Shown piece after piece: positions 22,745 through 34,424 of a stretch of 64,000 bases of DNA. The DNA is from Eustoma russellianum (lineage: Eukaryota > Streptophyta > Magnoliopsida > Gentianales > Gentianaceae). The notes beneath the pieces are model-generated. The model saw only the letters and a list, made by a program, of their open reading frames with translations. It ran no database searches and was not told where the DNA came from. Position 1 is the stretch's first letter, and each line of letters opens with the position of its first letter. The position numbers and the translations under genes are program-made. Location: assembly GCA_036186865.1 (NCBI GenBank), contig AP025067.1, positions 16,603,079 through 16,667,078 on the forward strand, in the 5' to 3' direction.

Positions 22745-23274
22745 GCAGTCTTCCATTCGTCCCGTTCTCTAATGCGTACCTGGAAGTACCCTTGCTTAAG
22801 GTCGATTTTGGTGAAGAATTTAGATCCGCGCAACATATCCAACATATCATCCAGCCTAGGTATGGGGTACCTATACTTGACGGTAATTTTGTTTATGGCT
22901 CGGCAATCGGTACACATTCTCCAAGTTCCATCCTTTTTGGGTACTAAAATGACTGGGACGGCTGATGGGCTTAGGCTCTCTCGGACTTGTCCACTCGCTA
23001 GGAGCTCCTCTACTTGTCTTTGGATTTCCTTGTTTTCTTCGGGATTGGCTCGATAGGCTGGACGATTTGGTAGCATGGCTCCTGGAACAAAATCAATTTG
23101 ATGTTCTATTCCTCTAATGGGTGGTAATCCGGATAGTGGCTCGGAGGGAAATAGAACTTCATACTCTTGGATAAGGGACGCAACAGAGGTATGTAGGTTT
23201 GGTGGGAGTTCTTCTGCGGAAAGGTGACACACCTTAGGAATGATGATGATGACGGTTTGGTTGCTATAAAGGGC
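22745..23274 (-). pseudogene. D reverse transcriptase, N-terminal half
   Basis: Contains CHLSAEELPPNL, GLPPIRGIEHQIDFVPGA, VPKKDGTWRMCTDCRAIN, KYRYPIPRLDDMLDM and FTKIDLKQGYFQVRI (motif A Asp intact), up to the S1 insertion. An in-frame TGA lies near 23275-23290, where an Arg codon CGA would need only C to T. Confidence 0.9.
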
Positions 23275-24204
23275 TCATATGAACTCTCTTTTCTTTGCGA
23301 AATACCCACACTTCTTTTTGGACTCATTGACACTTATGGGCACCACCTCTTTTCCCTTGCTCTCTTGTTTTTTGTTCTCACTTTTCATGCATTTCACGAA
23401 TTTTCTCTCAGCTTCTTTTTCCTTAGGATCGGCCTTAGACTTAGACATGCGTTGGTGATCCTCGTGGACTTTGTGTGGTGGAAGTGCATGCAATTTGTAC
23501 AATTTTCCATTCAATTTGAAAGAATAACGATTCAAATAACCATCATATGTCACATGTCGATCAAGTTGCCATGGCCTACCAAGCAAGATATGACTAGCAT
23601 GCATTGGTGCAACATCACATAAAACATCATCTTTGTAACTACCAATGCTAAGAGAAATCAAAACTTGTTTACTTACGCTAACTTCACCGCAATCATTTAA
23701 CAATGCAAGTTTGTAAGGATGCGGATGATTAGTCATAGGCAAATTCAGTTTTCTTACCAGTTCGATGCTAGCCACATTCGCACAAGAACCGGAATCAATG
23801 ATCATGGTGCACACTTTACTATTTATCATGCAGTGAATATGGAAAATGTTTTCTCTATGTTGCTCGTGATCATCTAATTTCGGATATGCATTTAAAGCTC
23901 TACGCACAACAAGAAACTCCTTAATGCCAAAATCATCTAATGCACCTAGATCTTCTTCAGGTTCAATTTCATTATCATGCTCAGATTCGTTTTCATGCTC
24001 GGACTCAGACACATATTCGTTTGTCTCCTCAATTAACATGATCCGTTTTGCATTAGGACACTCTTTTCCTATTTGACCACGTCCTTGACATTTATAGCAT
24101 TTAATGTCCCTAAACCTGTTTGAGAGATCAGAAGAATTTCCGGTAGGAGCCTTTTGTTGGGTGCGGTCATCTCTCCTTTGTGTGGATTGCACACGATTGT
24201 CCAT
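23275..24204 (-). pseudogene. D nucleocapsid zinc knuckle and protease
   Basis: 309-residue frame. Zinc knuckle CYKCQGRGQIGKECP (the His of the CCHC is Gln here), acidic linker with ESEHENESEHDNE, then the aspartic protease core IIDSGSCANVAS and ILLGRPWQ. Ends in Lys/Glu-rich sequence before the stop shared with the RT boundary. Confidence 0.9.
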
Positions 24205-24294
24205 TCTTTATGACGCACCTTGGTCACGAGTTTGGCCTCTTGTAGGCCGTGAGCTTCCCGTTCCTAAAGGTTTGCTGGAAAACCTTGATGAAGG

Positions 24295-24833
24295 CTAATT
24301 AGTACGATAAGTGGAATTGAAATTGGAGGAACTACGTACCTTTAGTTGGTGTTCAATCTTTTCAGCCATATGGACCATGGTTTTGAGGTCGAGATAAGGT
24401 TGAAGATCAACCCTTTGCGCAATCTCCCTGTTTAAACCATGTAAGAATCGAGCCTTGGTGGCTTCTTCGGGTTCCTGCAAGTTAGACCTTTCCAACAAAA
24501 TTTCTAACTCTTTGTAATACTCGTCTACACTTTTGGAACCTTGTCGTAAGTTTTGCAAACTCGTGAAAATAGAACTCTCATAATTTTTTGGGATAAAACG
24601 TTGTCTCATTTCAAACTTCATTTCTTCTCAAGTGGCAATTGGCGGTTGTCTTGTCTTAGTTCTATTTCGACACAAATTTGTCCACCAATTTAGTGCATAA
24701 ACAGAAAACTCAACAGAAGTGTACCTCACTTTTTGTAATTCACTGTAATTGGTACAAGGAAAGATTAGATCCACTTTCGTTTCCCATTCCAAATATTCCT
24801 CCGCATTACTTTTACAATAAAACGTGGGAATAT
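24295..24833 (-). pseudogene. D gag, capsid C-terminal part
   Basis: The open stretch 24295-24621 reads MRQRFIPKNYESS, SVDEYYKELEILLERSN, ATKARFLHGLNREIAQRV and IEHQLKVRSSSNF, typical Retrotrans_gag. The part to 24833 holds the central capsid codons in another frame. A stop at 24295 replaces a sense codon present in G. Confidence 0.85.
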
Positions 24834-25289
24834 TTATTTTTGTTTTGAGAAAATCGTCATCTTGTGGGAAAAGTGGATTTTGGTGTCTTTGGTAACCATG
24901 GGGAGGGTGGTCATCAAAGTCATAACATGCTCATATGGAATGTAATCATCATTGTACCTTTTTGGAGCGTACCTGAACATACCTTCTTGCCTCGATGTGT
25001 GATGGTCTAAGATTGTCATCCTCAACTTCTTCTCGATGTGTGGTGGTCTAAGATTGTCATCCTCAACTTCTTCTGGGGGGTGACGCCTTGGTTGAGGCAT
25101 GGAAATGGCCCTGCTTGTGCCCTGGCCATCACTTGTCTTATAGCTCCATTCAACATCCTCCAATCGATGTTTGATCACCTCATTGTCATGCATGAGCTTC
25201 TTTAACATCTCCATCATTTGTTGTTGCGTGTTGTCCACTGTCTCGGCTTCCTTTGATTTGCTAGAAGCAGAATGAGTGCTGCTCTCCAT
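24834..25289 (-). pseudogene. D gag, N-terminal part
   Basis: Starts at ATG 25289 (MESSTHSASSKSKEAE), the same start as G 34425. Coiled-coil-like QQQMMEMLKKLMHDNEVIKH follows. A 41-bp tandem duplication (24991-25031 and 25032-25072) shifts the frame, so the downstream residues are altered relative to G. Confidence 0.85.
24991..25072 (+). repeat. 41-bp tandem duplication in D gag
   Basis: Two copies, one mismatch, starting ctcgatgtgtg; 41 is not a multiple of three so it breaks the gag frame. Absent from G. Confidence 0.9.
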
Positions 25290-26970
25290 TTTACCTAAGG
25301 AATTGAAACGAAAACAAAAAGAAAAAGGAAAGAAGCAAACTAACACAAAGAGAAACAAACGTTAAGTGATTAGTAAAAACAAGCTATGAACACTCCTCTT
25401 TCTCTTCTTTCCACTCTCTTACCACTTTGCTTCTTGGATAACCTGAAGTTAAGAAGGCTCAAAGTGATCAATTAAGAAAGTGTTTTGCCAATGCTTTCCA
25501 AATCACAACGATCTCCACTTGTTTCTCCCTTTTGCTTTCAAATTGCAACAACTAGTATCAAAGTAGGATCAATCGAAATGGAAACAAACTTGAAGTTTCT
25601 ACTAAGATTCAAAGAAAATAAGCAACCAAAATTGATGTATAAGGCTGAACTATAGATGAACTAAGGGTTGACGTGGGCAATCTTTAGTTAATTTTGATTC
25701 TATGCACTTACTATCCACAAAATGGTTCAAGTCATGCAATAATCAAGCAACCAAGTGTGTGATTGGTTCAAGAAGAGTAGGATAAGGAGAATATGATGGG
25801 GAGGACGGTTGTATGTAGCAAAAACGAAATATGGGATCCAAGGTTTTCAAATTGCACCAAAAAAAATTTCCACGTAATGCACAAACGTTTTGCCCTTTTT
25901 CTTTTCTCTTGTTCTTTTTTTTTCTTTTTCTTCCTTGCTATTTCAATTGAGCAAGGTTCAGATTCTCTTTTTTATACTAGGGCAGAATTGAAATTTCACG
26001 CGTTTTGCACTGAGCACTTTCGTTTTTGGACAGAATAGTGCAATGTCTGTAAATTGCAGTTTGCAACCTTGAATTGCAACAAAATAACCTTGGAAAGTGA
26101 GGGAAGTTGGGGTAGGGTGAAATTGGGATTAGGTTTAGGTTTTTGAATTTATGGTTTTTTGAACGTTTTGGGAAATTGCGGAATGGGGTTTTGGGAACAG
26201 AATGGGGGGGTAAATGGACTATTTAGGTTGGTAACTGATGATTTGTGTGGTCAATTTGGATAATAGCGAGGTGTAAGACAGAATTGAACCAAAATTCAAA
26301 TTCTAGGGTTAGGGTTTTTTGAATGGATTGGGAATTTTGGATGCTGATTTCATTTGATGAAATTGGGTTGGGGCTTGTTGTTAAGAGTGTAAATAAGGTA
26401 GTTTGGAATCAGGTTGGTGAGTTTCAGGGTTTGGTTGGGGTGGGTGCTGTTTGGTCTGTGGGGTTTGGGGATAGAATTAAGGTTTTGTTGGTGTTGAAAT
26501 TGGTTCGTAAAGGCAAACACACGTAGGACTAACTTGATTTAAAGCATGAAATCAATCACAATGCGAATCACAAGATGCATACAATCATCACCAACTAAAA
26601 GCTTTGGTAGCAACAAGATGATTGGAAACCGAGGTAGCTTTATAGGCTGATGGTTGTAGTAATCAAGAACTGAATGTACTCTAAATGCTCAAACCCTAAT
26701 TGTTCAACTTTGAATGATAAAATTTCAGATGTTTGATGCACAAGTTGGATAAACGTGACACTAGAACAAGAATCAACAAAGATGCTAAAATCATGAAGAA
26801 CAAGACTCAACAAAATGCAAATGACTCAAACAACTGGACGTTTGTTTTGTTTGTATGAAATGCAAGTCAAATGGCGTGTAGAATGGGGGTAGAAGAAGGA
26901 CACAACTGAACTTGAAATGACTAGACTCAAACGAAAAGGAAATGATAGATGGTGGAATAGAGTAACCTGG
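25290..26970 (-). other. Leader of D
   Basis: About 1.7 kb of non-coding leader on the minus strand, homologous to the G (32758-34424) and N (5167-6492) leaders. Contains G/T-rich stretches around 26090-26480. No credible gene. Confidence 0.75.
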
Positions 26971-26982
26971 TCTCTGATACCA
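26971..26982 (-). other. Primer-binding site of D
   Basis: Plus-strand tctctgatacca; 11 of 12 bases complementary to initiator tRNA-Met. The same last-base change occurs in G. Confidence 0.87.
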
Positions 26983-26986
26983 ATTT

Positions 26987-29849
26987 GATGCGTGCAAGAC
27001 GTGGGCTCCAACAATTCCACCTTCCAAAAGTCCTTCACAAAGGGTTAGGCACAAGGAAGAAGACTTCCCCTTGCTTCCTGATGAGGATCAAGGGTCCGAT
27101 GAGGACCAAGGGTCCTATCAAGAGGTCAAGGGTCCTATGACAAGGAGGGCAAGAGAACTTTGTCATCAAGTTGGAACCTTCTTGTATAAGCATGTTCAAG
27201 ATGAACCTAAAGTTCCATGGGTTCATTTAATTGAACCCACCCTTTAAGCCCTTTGAGAGTGTGCGTGTGTCTTCATTTTTAAAGTTTGTCTTGTTTTCAT
27301 GTGATCCTTGTTTTATGTGTTTGCTTTGTAGGTAAATTAGGTAGATGGGAGGTCCAAATAAAATGGAGGCCCAAAAATGAGGAATGTAGCCGTGTGTTGC
27401 AAAATGGGAGACAAAAGGAATGTTGTCTTGAAGAGAATGTTTGTCTCCACAAAGACAAATTCAAATGTGTCCAAGATGGATTCCTCTTTTCAAAATTGAA
27501 CTCAAAATCATCTCCAAGGAGCAAAAGGGGGCCGTCCAAGGTTGAAGAGAAGATGAAGATCAAATTGAAGTTAAACATGAATTTAAATTCAACCATAATT
27601 TCAATTCAAGTCTCAACCAATTGGAGACTTAAATTGCAAGAGGATTTCGGCCAGCATATCCAGCTAGGTACACGCTATTTTGTAGGATAAAGGAAGGATA
27701 GATTCCAATTCAAATTGAATCCAAGTTTGAATTGAAATTCGAACTCAATTTGAATTCAATTCCAGCCAGCTTATCATCATCAAATCAGGTTTTTTTTAAT
27801 CTCCATTTCCCATCAAAGACACGGCTGGAATGAAGGATGAGGATAGACAACAAGCAAATTAAAGGTGCACTCAAAATCAAACTCAACTTGAATTCAAACT
27901 TCACCCAACTTTTGAATTCAAGTTCAACCCCATCTTACTCATCAAATCAGCTCTCCAAGGCCTCAATTGATGACCAAATACACGGCTTAACAAAGGAGGC
28001 ATTCAACTGATTTTTAGCTAGGATTTTCTAGTTATTTTTTGAATTCAAACAATTAGCAAATTCAAGTTCAATTCAAATGTTTTCTAGCTATTTCTTTTAG
28101 ATAATATCTGGTTATTTAAAGTGTCTTTAGGCATCTATAAATAGCCCACCCTTGGCCGATTTGTACACAAAAACTTTGATGAAATAAAATCCTTGATATT
28201 TCCTTCACTTTGTGTGAGACTTTGTTTTCTTGGTTTTTCATTAAAAACCCAAGTTAAGATCCTTCAAAGTTGAGCATTTTGAAGGTCTTGCCATTGCTAA
28301 AAGGTGCTGTCCAGGAGGGCCATATTAGTTTGCCTGATCAACGACCGTCTTGAAGTGTTGGTCTTGCTCATTTGATCCACACGTTTTTATCACTAATGAA
28401 GCAAGGGGAAGTCTTCTTCCTTGTGCCTAACCCTTTGTGAAGGACATTTGGATAGTGGAATTAATGGAGCCAACGACTTGCACGCATCACTTCCTTAGTG
28501 ATAAAAACGTGTAGATCAAATGAGCAAGACCAACACTTCAAGATGGTCGTTGATCAGGCAAGCCAATAAGGCCCTCCTGGACGGCACCTTTTAGCAATGG
28601 AAACACCTTCAAAATGCTCAAATTTGAAGGATCTTAACTTAGGTTTTTAATGCATAACCAAGAAAACAAAGTCTCACACAAAGTGAAGAAAATATCAAGA
28701 ATTGTTATTCATCAAAAGGTGCTTTACAAATCGGACAAAGGGGCCTATTTGTAGATGCCTAAGACACTTAAAATAATCAAATATTATCTAAAATAAATAG
28801 CTAGAAAAACATTTGAATTGAACTTGAATTTGCTAATTGTTTGAATTCAAAAATAACTAGAAAAATCCTAGTTAAAACCGGTTGAAATCTTCCTTGTTTT
28901 AGGCATGTATTTGGTCAGCAAATGAGGCCTTGGGGAGCTGATTTGATGAGTAGGATGGAGCTGATCTTGAATTCAAAAGTTGGGTGCAATTTGAATTCAA
29001 GTTGAATTTGAATTTAAGTGCACTTTGAATTTGATTGTTGGATATCTTCCCTCCTCCTTCCAGCCGTGTTTAATAAGTCCAAGTGATGTCTTGAAATCTG
29101 ATTTGATGATGATAATATGGCTGCAGTTGAATTCAAAATATGGTTGAGGTATGAATTCAAAATTGAGTTTGAATTTGAATTCAAACTTGGATTCAATTTG
29201 AATTGGCAATTATCCTTCTTTTTCTTCCAATATGGCGTGTGAATTGCTTGAGATAATGGCAGAATTCTTCTTGAAATGCAAGCTTTAATTTGGTTGAAAC
29301 TTGAATTCAAATCAATGTTGAATTTAAATTCAAGTTTCACTTTGAATTTAAATTCAATTTGATCATAATCCTTTTCGCTTCAAAATGGCCAGCCCCCTTG
29401 TTGTATTTGGAGATGATTTTGATTTCAATTTGAACAAAAGATTCCATCTTGGACATATTTGAATTTGTCTTTGCGGAGACAAACATTCTCTTCAAGACAA
29501 TCATTCCTTTTGTCTCCCTTTTTGTAGCACACGCCTATAAGGCCATTTTGGGCTTCCATTTGTCTTGGAAATTTCATATACCTAATTTACCTACAAAGCA
29601 AATACATAAAACAAATATCACAAGAAAACAAGACAAAAAATTCAAAAACAAAGAACGTACACACGCATGCTTATACACGCTCAAGGTGAAGGTTCAATGA
29701 AATGAACCCAGGGAATCTTGGGTTCATCTTGAACATGCTATAAGAAGGTGGCAACTTGATGACAAAGTTCTCTTGCCCTCCTTCTTGTCATAGGACCTTT
29801 GACCTCTTGATGGGATCCTTGATCCTCATCGGACCCTTGATCCTCATCA
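26987..29849 (-). repeat. 5' LTR of D, split by S2
   Basis: Pieces 26987-27078 and 28490-29849 together make about 1447 bp of family C LTR in minus orientation, from tgatgcgtgcaag (U5 end) to cctcatca (U3 start). Confidence 0.9.
27079..28489 (+). mobile_element. S2: solo LTR (family C) inside the D 5' LTR
   Basis: 1411 bp, TGATGAGGATC...CGCATCA, flanked by CTTCC at 27074-27078 and 28490-28494. It lies in opposite orientation to its host LTR, making a same-family inverted repeat. TATAAATAG at 28136-28144. Confidence 0.95.
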
Positions 29850-30985
29850 GATATGTTCTAGTATGCTGTATATGTTGTTTGGTGTTTGTGTCAACTGTTT
29901 TATAGATCAAGGAAGCAAGATTGAAGCAAAGCCAGCGTCAGGTACAAAGCTGAAATAGAATTGTCAAACAGGCAGGTCGACACCCTCTTAGTATTTCAGC
30001 CATAAATCATCAATCGCAACTCCAATTAACCTGATTTCAGTTGGAGGTGAAAGCTGAGAGGATAACCTACAATTTGTATGCCCAAAAAGTTCCTAGAAAT
30101 TACCTGTATCAAGCTACAAAATCGTTGCAATCAAGCAGGTTGCTGAGTCAGCAGCCTCAAAGGTAGTAATATGCAATCAGATCACTTTCAAATAGGCATA
30201 TCTCCATTATCTCAGCTCCAAATGATGTCATTTCAGTGTCTAAATACATCTACAGAAATATACTACAATTATTATGTGACGTGCAAGAGCTAATTTGTAC
30301 CAAAAGGTTATGTTATAATACAAAATAGAAAATAGATCAAATCTGTAGAGTTTTTGTCCATTGGCTTTTCAAGCACCATTTCAACCAATCAGGCTCTTGG
30401 AGCACATCCGGCTCAACATAAACGTCCCAAATAATGTCTAGAAGCCTGCTTGAGCTGGACCAATCAAAAATCAAAGACAAGAACAACTTGCAAATAAAAG
30501 GAACAATTCTATCCGAGAAACAGTTTCAAGCACAATCATTTGTTGTCTTGTTTATAGCTAGTTTAATTTTCCTTCTTTGCTCCTATTGGAACTTATACTT
30601 CTGTATCTTCCTTGAGAAGCCTAGTTTAGTTGATAAAAGGGGCAAATCATCGTTATAAATAGCAACACAAATTCATAATATTAAAACAGAACTTTGTTCC
30701 AAAACAACTATCTCAGTTTTTACTTTGAATATTTGATTACCTTCAAGAAACTTGGACTAGTTCTTGATTTTATTACTTCATATTCTTGGGATGGATATTG
30801 TTTGGAAGGGTTTAGGCTTGTCCAAGAAAGTTGAAGTCATTTCCTAAAGAGGTCTTGCACTCGGCTGAATTCCTGGACATATTGTGTGCTTGGTATTCCA
30901 TGAATGTTTTGCACTTACATCCTTGGATTCCAACTTGTTTCTTGAGTTAAAGAAGGTCCTTTCCTGTCTGCATGTTTGTGCATCA
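29850..30985 (+). repeat. A2: truncated family A LTR
   Basis: Corresponds to the family A LTR from about 140 bp after its start to the end (GTGCATCA at 30985). TATAAATAG at 30654-30662. The missing U3 start should precede D but is not in the window. Right flank is F protease-coding sequence. Confidence 0.85.
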
Positions 30986-31310
30986 GATTGGCCCTAGACT
31001 TAGACATACGCTTTTGATCTTTATGGACCTTATTGGGTGGAAATGCATGCAATTTAAATAGTTTATCATTCAATTTGAAAGAATATTTGTTTAAATAACC
31101 ATCATAAGTTCATGTCTATCGAATTGCCATGGTCTACCAAGTAAGATATAGCTAGCATGCATTGGGGCAACATCACATAGAATTTCATCTTTACAACTAC
31201 CAACGCTCAACGAAATCAAGACTTGCTTACTTACGCTAACTTCACCACAATCATTTAGCCATGCAAGTTTGTAGGGGTGGGGATGATTAGTCATAGGTAA
31301 GTTCAATTTT
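30986..31310 (-). pseudogene. F protease region
   Basis: Minus-strand codons for NHPHPYKLAWLNDCGEVSVS, VAPMHASYILLGRPWQFDRH and, at the left end, KSRA-like residues, matching G 35943-36230. Open from 31306 to 31091, then shifted. Confidence 0.85.
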
Positions 31311-31315
31311 CTAAC

Positions 31316-32742
31316 TGATGAGGACCAAGGGTCCCATCAAGAGGTCAAGGGCCCTATGACAAGGAGGGCAAGAGAACTTTGTCATCAAGTTGCCACCTTC
31401 ATGTACAAGCGTGTTCAAGATGAACCTAAGATTCCTTGGGTTCACTTCATTGAACCTTCACCTTGAGCGTGTGCAAACATGCGTGTGCTTTCTTTATCTT
31501 GAAGTTTATCTTGTTTTCTTGTGATCTTTGTTTTATGTGTTTGCTTTGTAGGAAAATTAGGTACATGGAAGATCCAAATAAAATGAAGGCCCAAAAAGAG
31601 GAAGATAGCCGTGTGTTACAAAAAAGGAGACAAAAGGAATGTTGTGTTGAAGAGAATGTTTGTCTCCACAAAGACAAATTCAAATGTGTCCAAGATGGAA
31701 TCTCTTGTTCAAATTGAAATCAAAAATCATCTCCAAAAAACATCAAGGGGCCGGCCAAGTTGAAGCAAAGAGGATGATGGTCAAATTGAATTTTAAATTC
31801 AAAGCTAAACTTGAATTTAAATTCAACCATGATTTGAATTCAAGTTTCAACCAATTTGAGGCTTACATTTCAAAAGGAATTCAGATACCATATCATCCAT
31901 CCTACACGCCATTTTGAAGGAGAAAGGAAGCATAAAATCCAATTCAAATTGAATCCAAGTTTGAATTCAAATTCAAACTCAATTTGAATTCGAACTTCAG
32001 CCATCTTTTGAATTCAACTCCAGCCATATTATCATCATCAAAATCAGATTTCAAGACCTTTCTTAGACTTGTTAAATAGGCTGAAGGATAGATGGAGGAT
32101 AAACAACAAACAAATTCAAGCTCCACTCAAATTCAAACTCAATTTGAATTCAACCTTCAACCAACTTTTGGATTCAAGTTCAGCCCTATCCTAGTCATCA
32201 AAACAGCTCCACAATGCCTCATTTGCTGATCAAACACACGGCTGGAAAAGGAGGATTTCAACCAGATTTTAGCTAGGATTTTTCAAGTTATTTTTGAATT
32301 CAAATAATTAGCAAATTCAAGTTCAATTCAAATGTTTTTCTAGCTATTTATTTTAGATAATATCTGATTATTTTAAAGTGTCTTAGGCAGCTATAAATAG
32401 GCCCTTTGGCCGATTTGTAACACCAACTTTGATGAATAACAATTCTTGATATTTTCTTCACTTTGTGTGAGACTTTGTTTTCTTGGTTTTGCATTAAAAA
32501 CCTAAGTTAAGATCCTTCAAAATTGAGCATTTTTAAGGTGTTGCCATTGCTAAAAGGTGCCGTCCAGGAGGGCCATATTGGTTTGCCTGATCAACGACCA
32601 TATTGAAGTGTTGGTCTTGCTCAATTAAGCCACACGTTTTTATCACTAAGGAAGCAAGGGGAAGTCTTCTTCCTTGTGCCTAACCCTTTGTGAAGGACGT
32701 TTGGAAGGTGGAATTGTTGGAGCCCACAAGTTGCATGCATCA
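31316..32742 (+). repeat. 5' LTR of G
   Basis: 1427 bp. U3 carries the Pol-tail codons, then the GAATTC-rich array (about 31780-32310), TATAAATAG at 32392-32400, and the conserved U5 from about 32510. Confidence 0.95.
32392..32400 (+). promoter_or_regulatory. TATA box of G 5' LTR
   Basis: TATAAATAG; the 3' LTR copy is altered to TATAGATAG at 40176-40184. Confidence 0.65.
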
Positions 32743-32745
32743 AAT

Positions 32746-32757
32746 TGGTATCAGAGA
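32746..32757 (+). other. Primer-binding site of G
   Basis: TGGTATCAGAGA, 11 of 12 bases of the initiator tRNA-Met complement, three bases after the LTR. Confidence 0.88.
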
Positions 32758-34424
32758 CAGGTTACTCTATTCCACCATCTATCATTTCCTTTTTTCGTTT
32801 GAGTCTAGTCACTTTAAGTTCAGTTGTGTCCTTCTTCTACTCCTCACTCTACACGCCCTTGTCTTGCATTTCAAAAAAAGAACTTCCAAAACAAACATTG
32901 CTTTGAGTCCTTGCATGTTGCTGCATTTTGCTTTTCATCATTCAAGTGTCATTTCGTTTATTTCCTTTTTGCATCACAATCTGATTTTGAGTCGTTCAAA
33001 CTTGAACAAATTAGGGTTTGTTGCATTTTAGGTTACATTCAGCCTTCTTTTAAATATTACAACCATCAGCCTATAGAGCTACCTCGGTTTCAAATCATCT
33101 TGTTGCTACCAAAGCTTTTAGTTGGTGATGATTGTATGCATCTTGTGATTCGCATTGTGATTGATTTCATGCTTTAAGTCAAGTAGTCCTACGTGTGCTT
33201 GTCTTCATAACCCATTTTCAACAACCAGCAAACCCTAATCCTAGCCCTACACCCCACGGCCCAACCAGCACCCACCCAACCCAACCCTAAAATTCACCAA
33301 CCTGGTTCCAAACAACATTATTTACACCCTTAACAAAAAGCCCCAAACTAATTTTACCAAAAAAAATCCGAATCAAAAGACCCTAACCCATTCAAAAAAA
33401 CCCTAACCCTATAATTTGAATTTTGTTCAAATTCTGCCCTAAACCAACCAATATCCAAATTGACCACACCAATCATCAATTACCAACCACAAATAGCCAT
33501 ATACACCAAACAATCAACTCCCAAACCCCAATCCAGGAAATACCCAAAGCGTTCAAAAACATCCTAGCTTGAAAACCCTAACCCTAATTCCAATTCTGTC
33601 CAACCTCTATTTCCCTCACTTTCCAAGGTTATTTTCTTGCAATTCAAGGTTGCAAACAGCAATTTAAAAACATTGCACCATTCAGTCCGAAAACGAAAGT
33701 GCTAACTGCAAAACGCGTGAGATTTCAAATTCTGCCCTAATAAAAAAAGGATATCTGAACCTTGCCTACATTGAATTAGCAAGGAAAGAACGAAAAACAA
33801 AAGAACAAGAGAAAAGAAAAAGGGCAACACGCTTGAGCGTTACGTGGAAATTCTTTGGTGCAATTTGAGAACCTTGGATACCATATTTCCTTTTTACCCC
33901 ACATTGCCGCCCCCCTATACCCTATTTTCCATCTCCTGATCTTCTTGAACCAATCACACACTTGGTTTCTCGATTGTTGCATGACTTGAACTATTTTGTG
34001 GATAGTAAGTACATAGAATCAAAATTAACTAAAGATTGCCCACGGCAACCCTTAGTTCATCTTTGGTTCAGCCTTATACATCAATTTTGGTTGCTTATTT
34101 TCTTTGAATCTTAGTAGAAAGTTCAAGTTTGTTTTCCATTTCTCTTGATCCTAATTTGATACTAATTGCTGCAACTTGAAAGCACAAAGGGAGAAACAAG
34201 TGGAGCTCGTTGTGAATTGGAGAAGCATTGGCAGAACACTTTCTTATTGATCACTTTGAACCTTCTTAACTTCAGGTTATCCAAGAAGCAAAGTGGTAAG
34301 AGAGTGGAAAGAAGAGAAAGCGGAGTGTTCATCGTTTGTTTTTTCTAATCCTTTAACGTTTGTTTGTCTTTGTGTTAGTTTTCTTCTTTCTTTTTCCTTT
34401 TGTTTTTGTTTAATTTTAGGTAAA
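32758..34424 (+). other. Leader of G
   Basis: About 1.67 kb, no credible gene. Ends with a pyrimidine-rich tract and ATTTTAG/GTAAAATGG, acceptor-like, right at the gag start. CCCTAA-containing stretches at 33230-33600 are scattered, not a telomeric array. Confidence 0.75.

Larger units (their letters stand above)
17685..29849 (-). mobile_element. D: Ty3/gypsy element of family C, minus strand, with two nested solo LTRs
   Basis: Reading the minus strand: 5' LTR (29849-28490 plus 27078-26987), primer site 26982-26971, leader, gag from ATG 25289, protease, RT (split by S1), RNase H, integrase, purine tract, mosaic 3' LTR 19109-17685. Flanking pentamers gataa (17680-17684) and gatat (29850-29854) agree at four of five positions. 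The flanks belong to different elements (B on the left, A2 on the right), so an ordinary single insertion is not proven. All frames are broken. Confidence 0.85.

Noticed and set aside
26323..26526. 67-residue frame in G/T-rich sequence
   Set aside because: Composition-driven open frame on the strand opposite to D, inside its leader.
29000..29340. Asn/Phe/Lys-rich frames such as LNSNSNS repeats in LTRs
   Set aside because: They are translations of the GAATTC-rich arrays in family C LTRs and occur on both strands in several frames.
33230..33600. Several CCCTAACCCTAA-like stretches in the G leader, suggestive of telomeric repeats
   Set aside because: At most two units occur together, spacing is irregular, and the plant telomere unit is CCCTAAA; the same leader in D and N lacks a tandem array.
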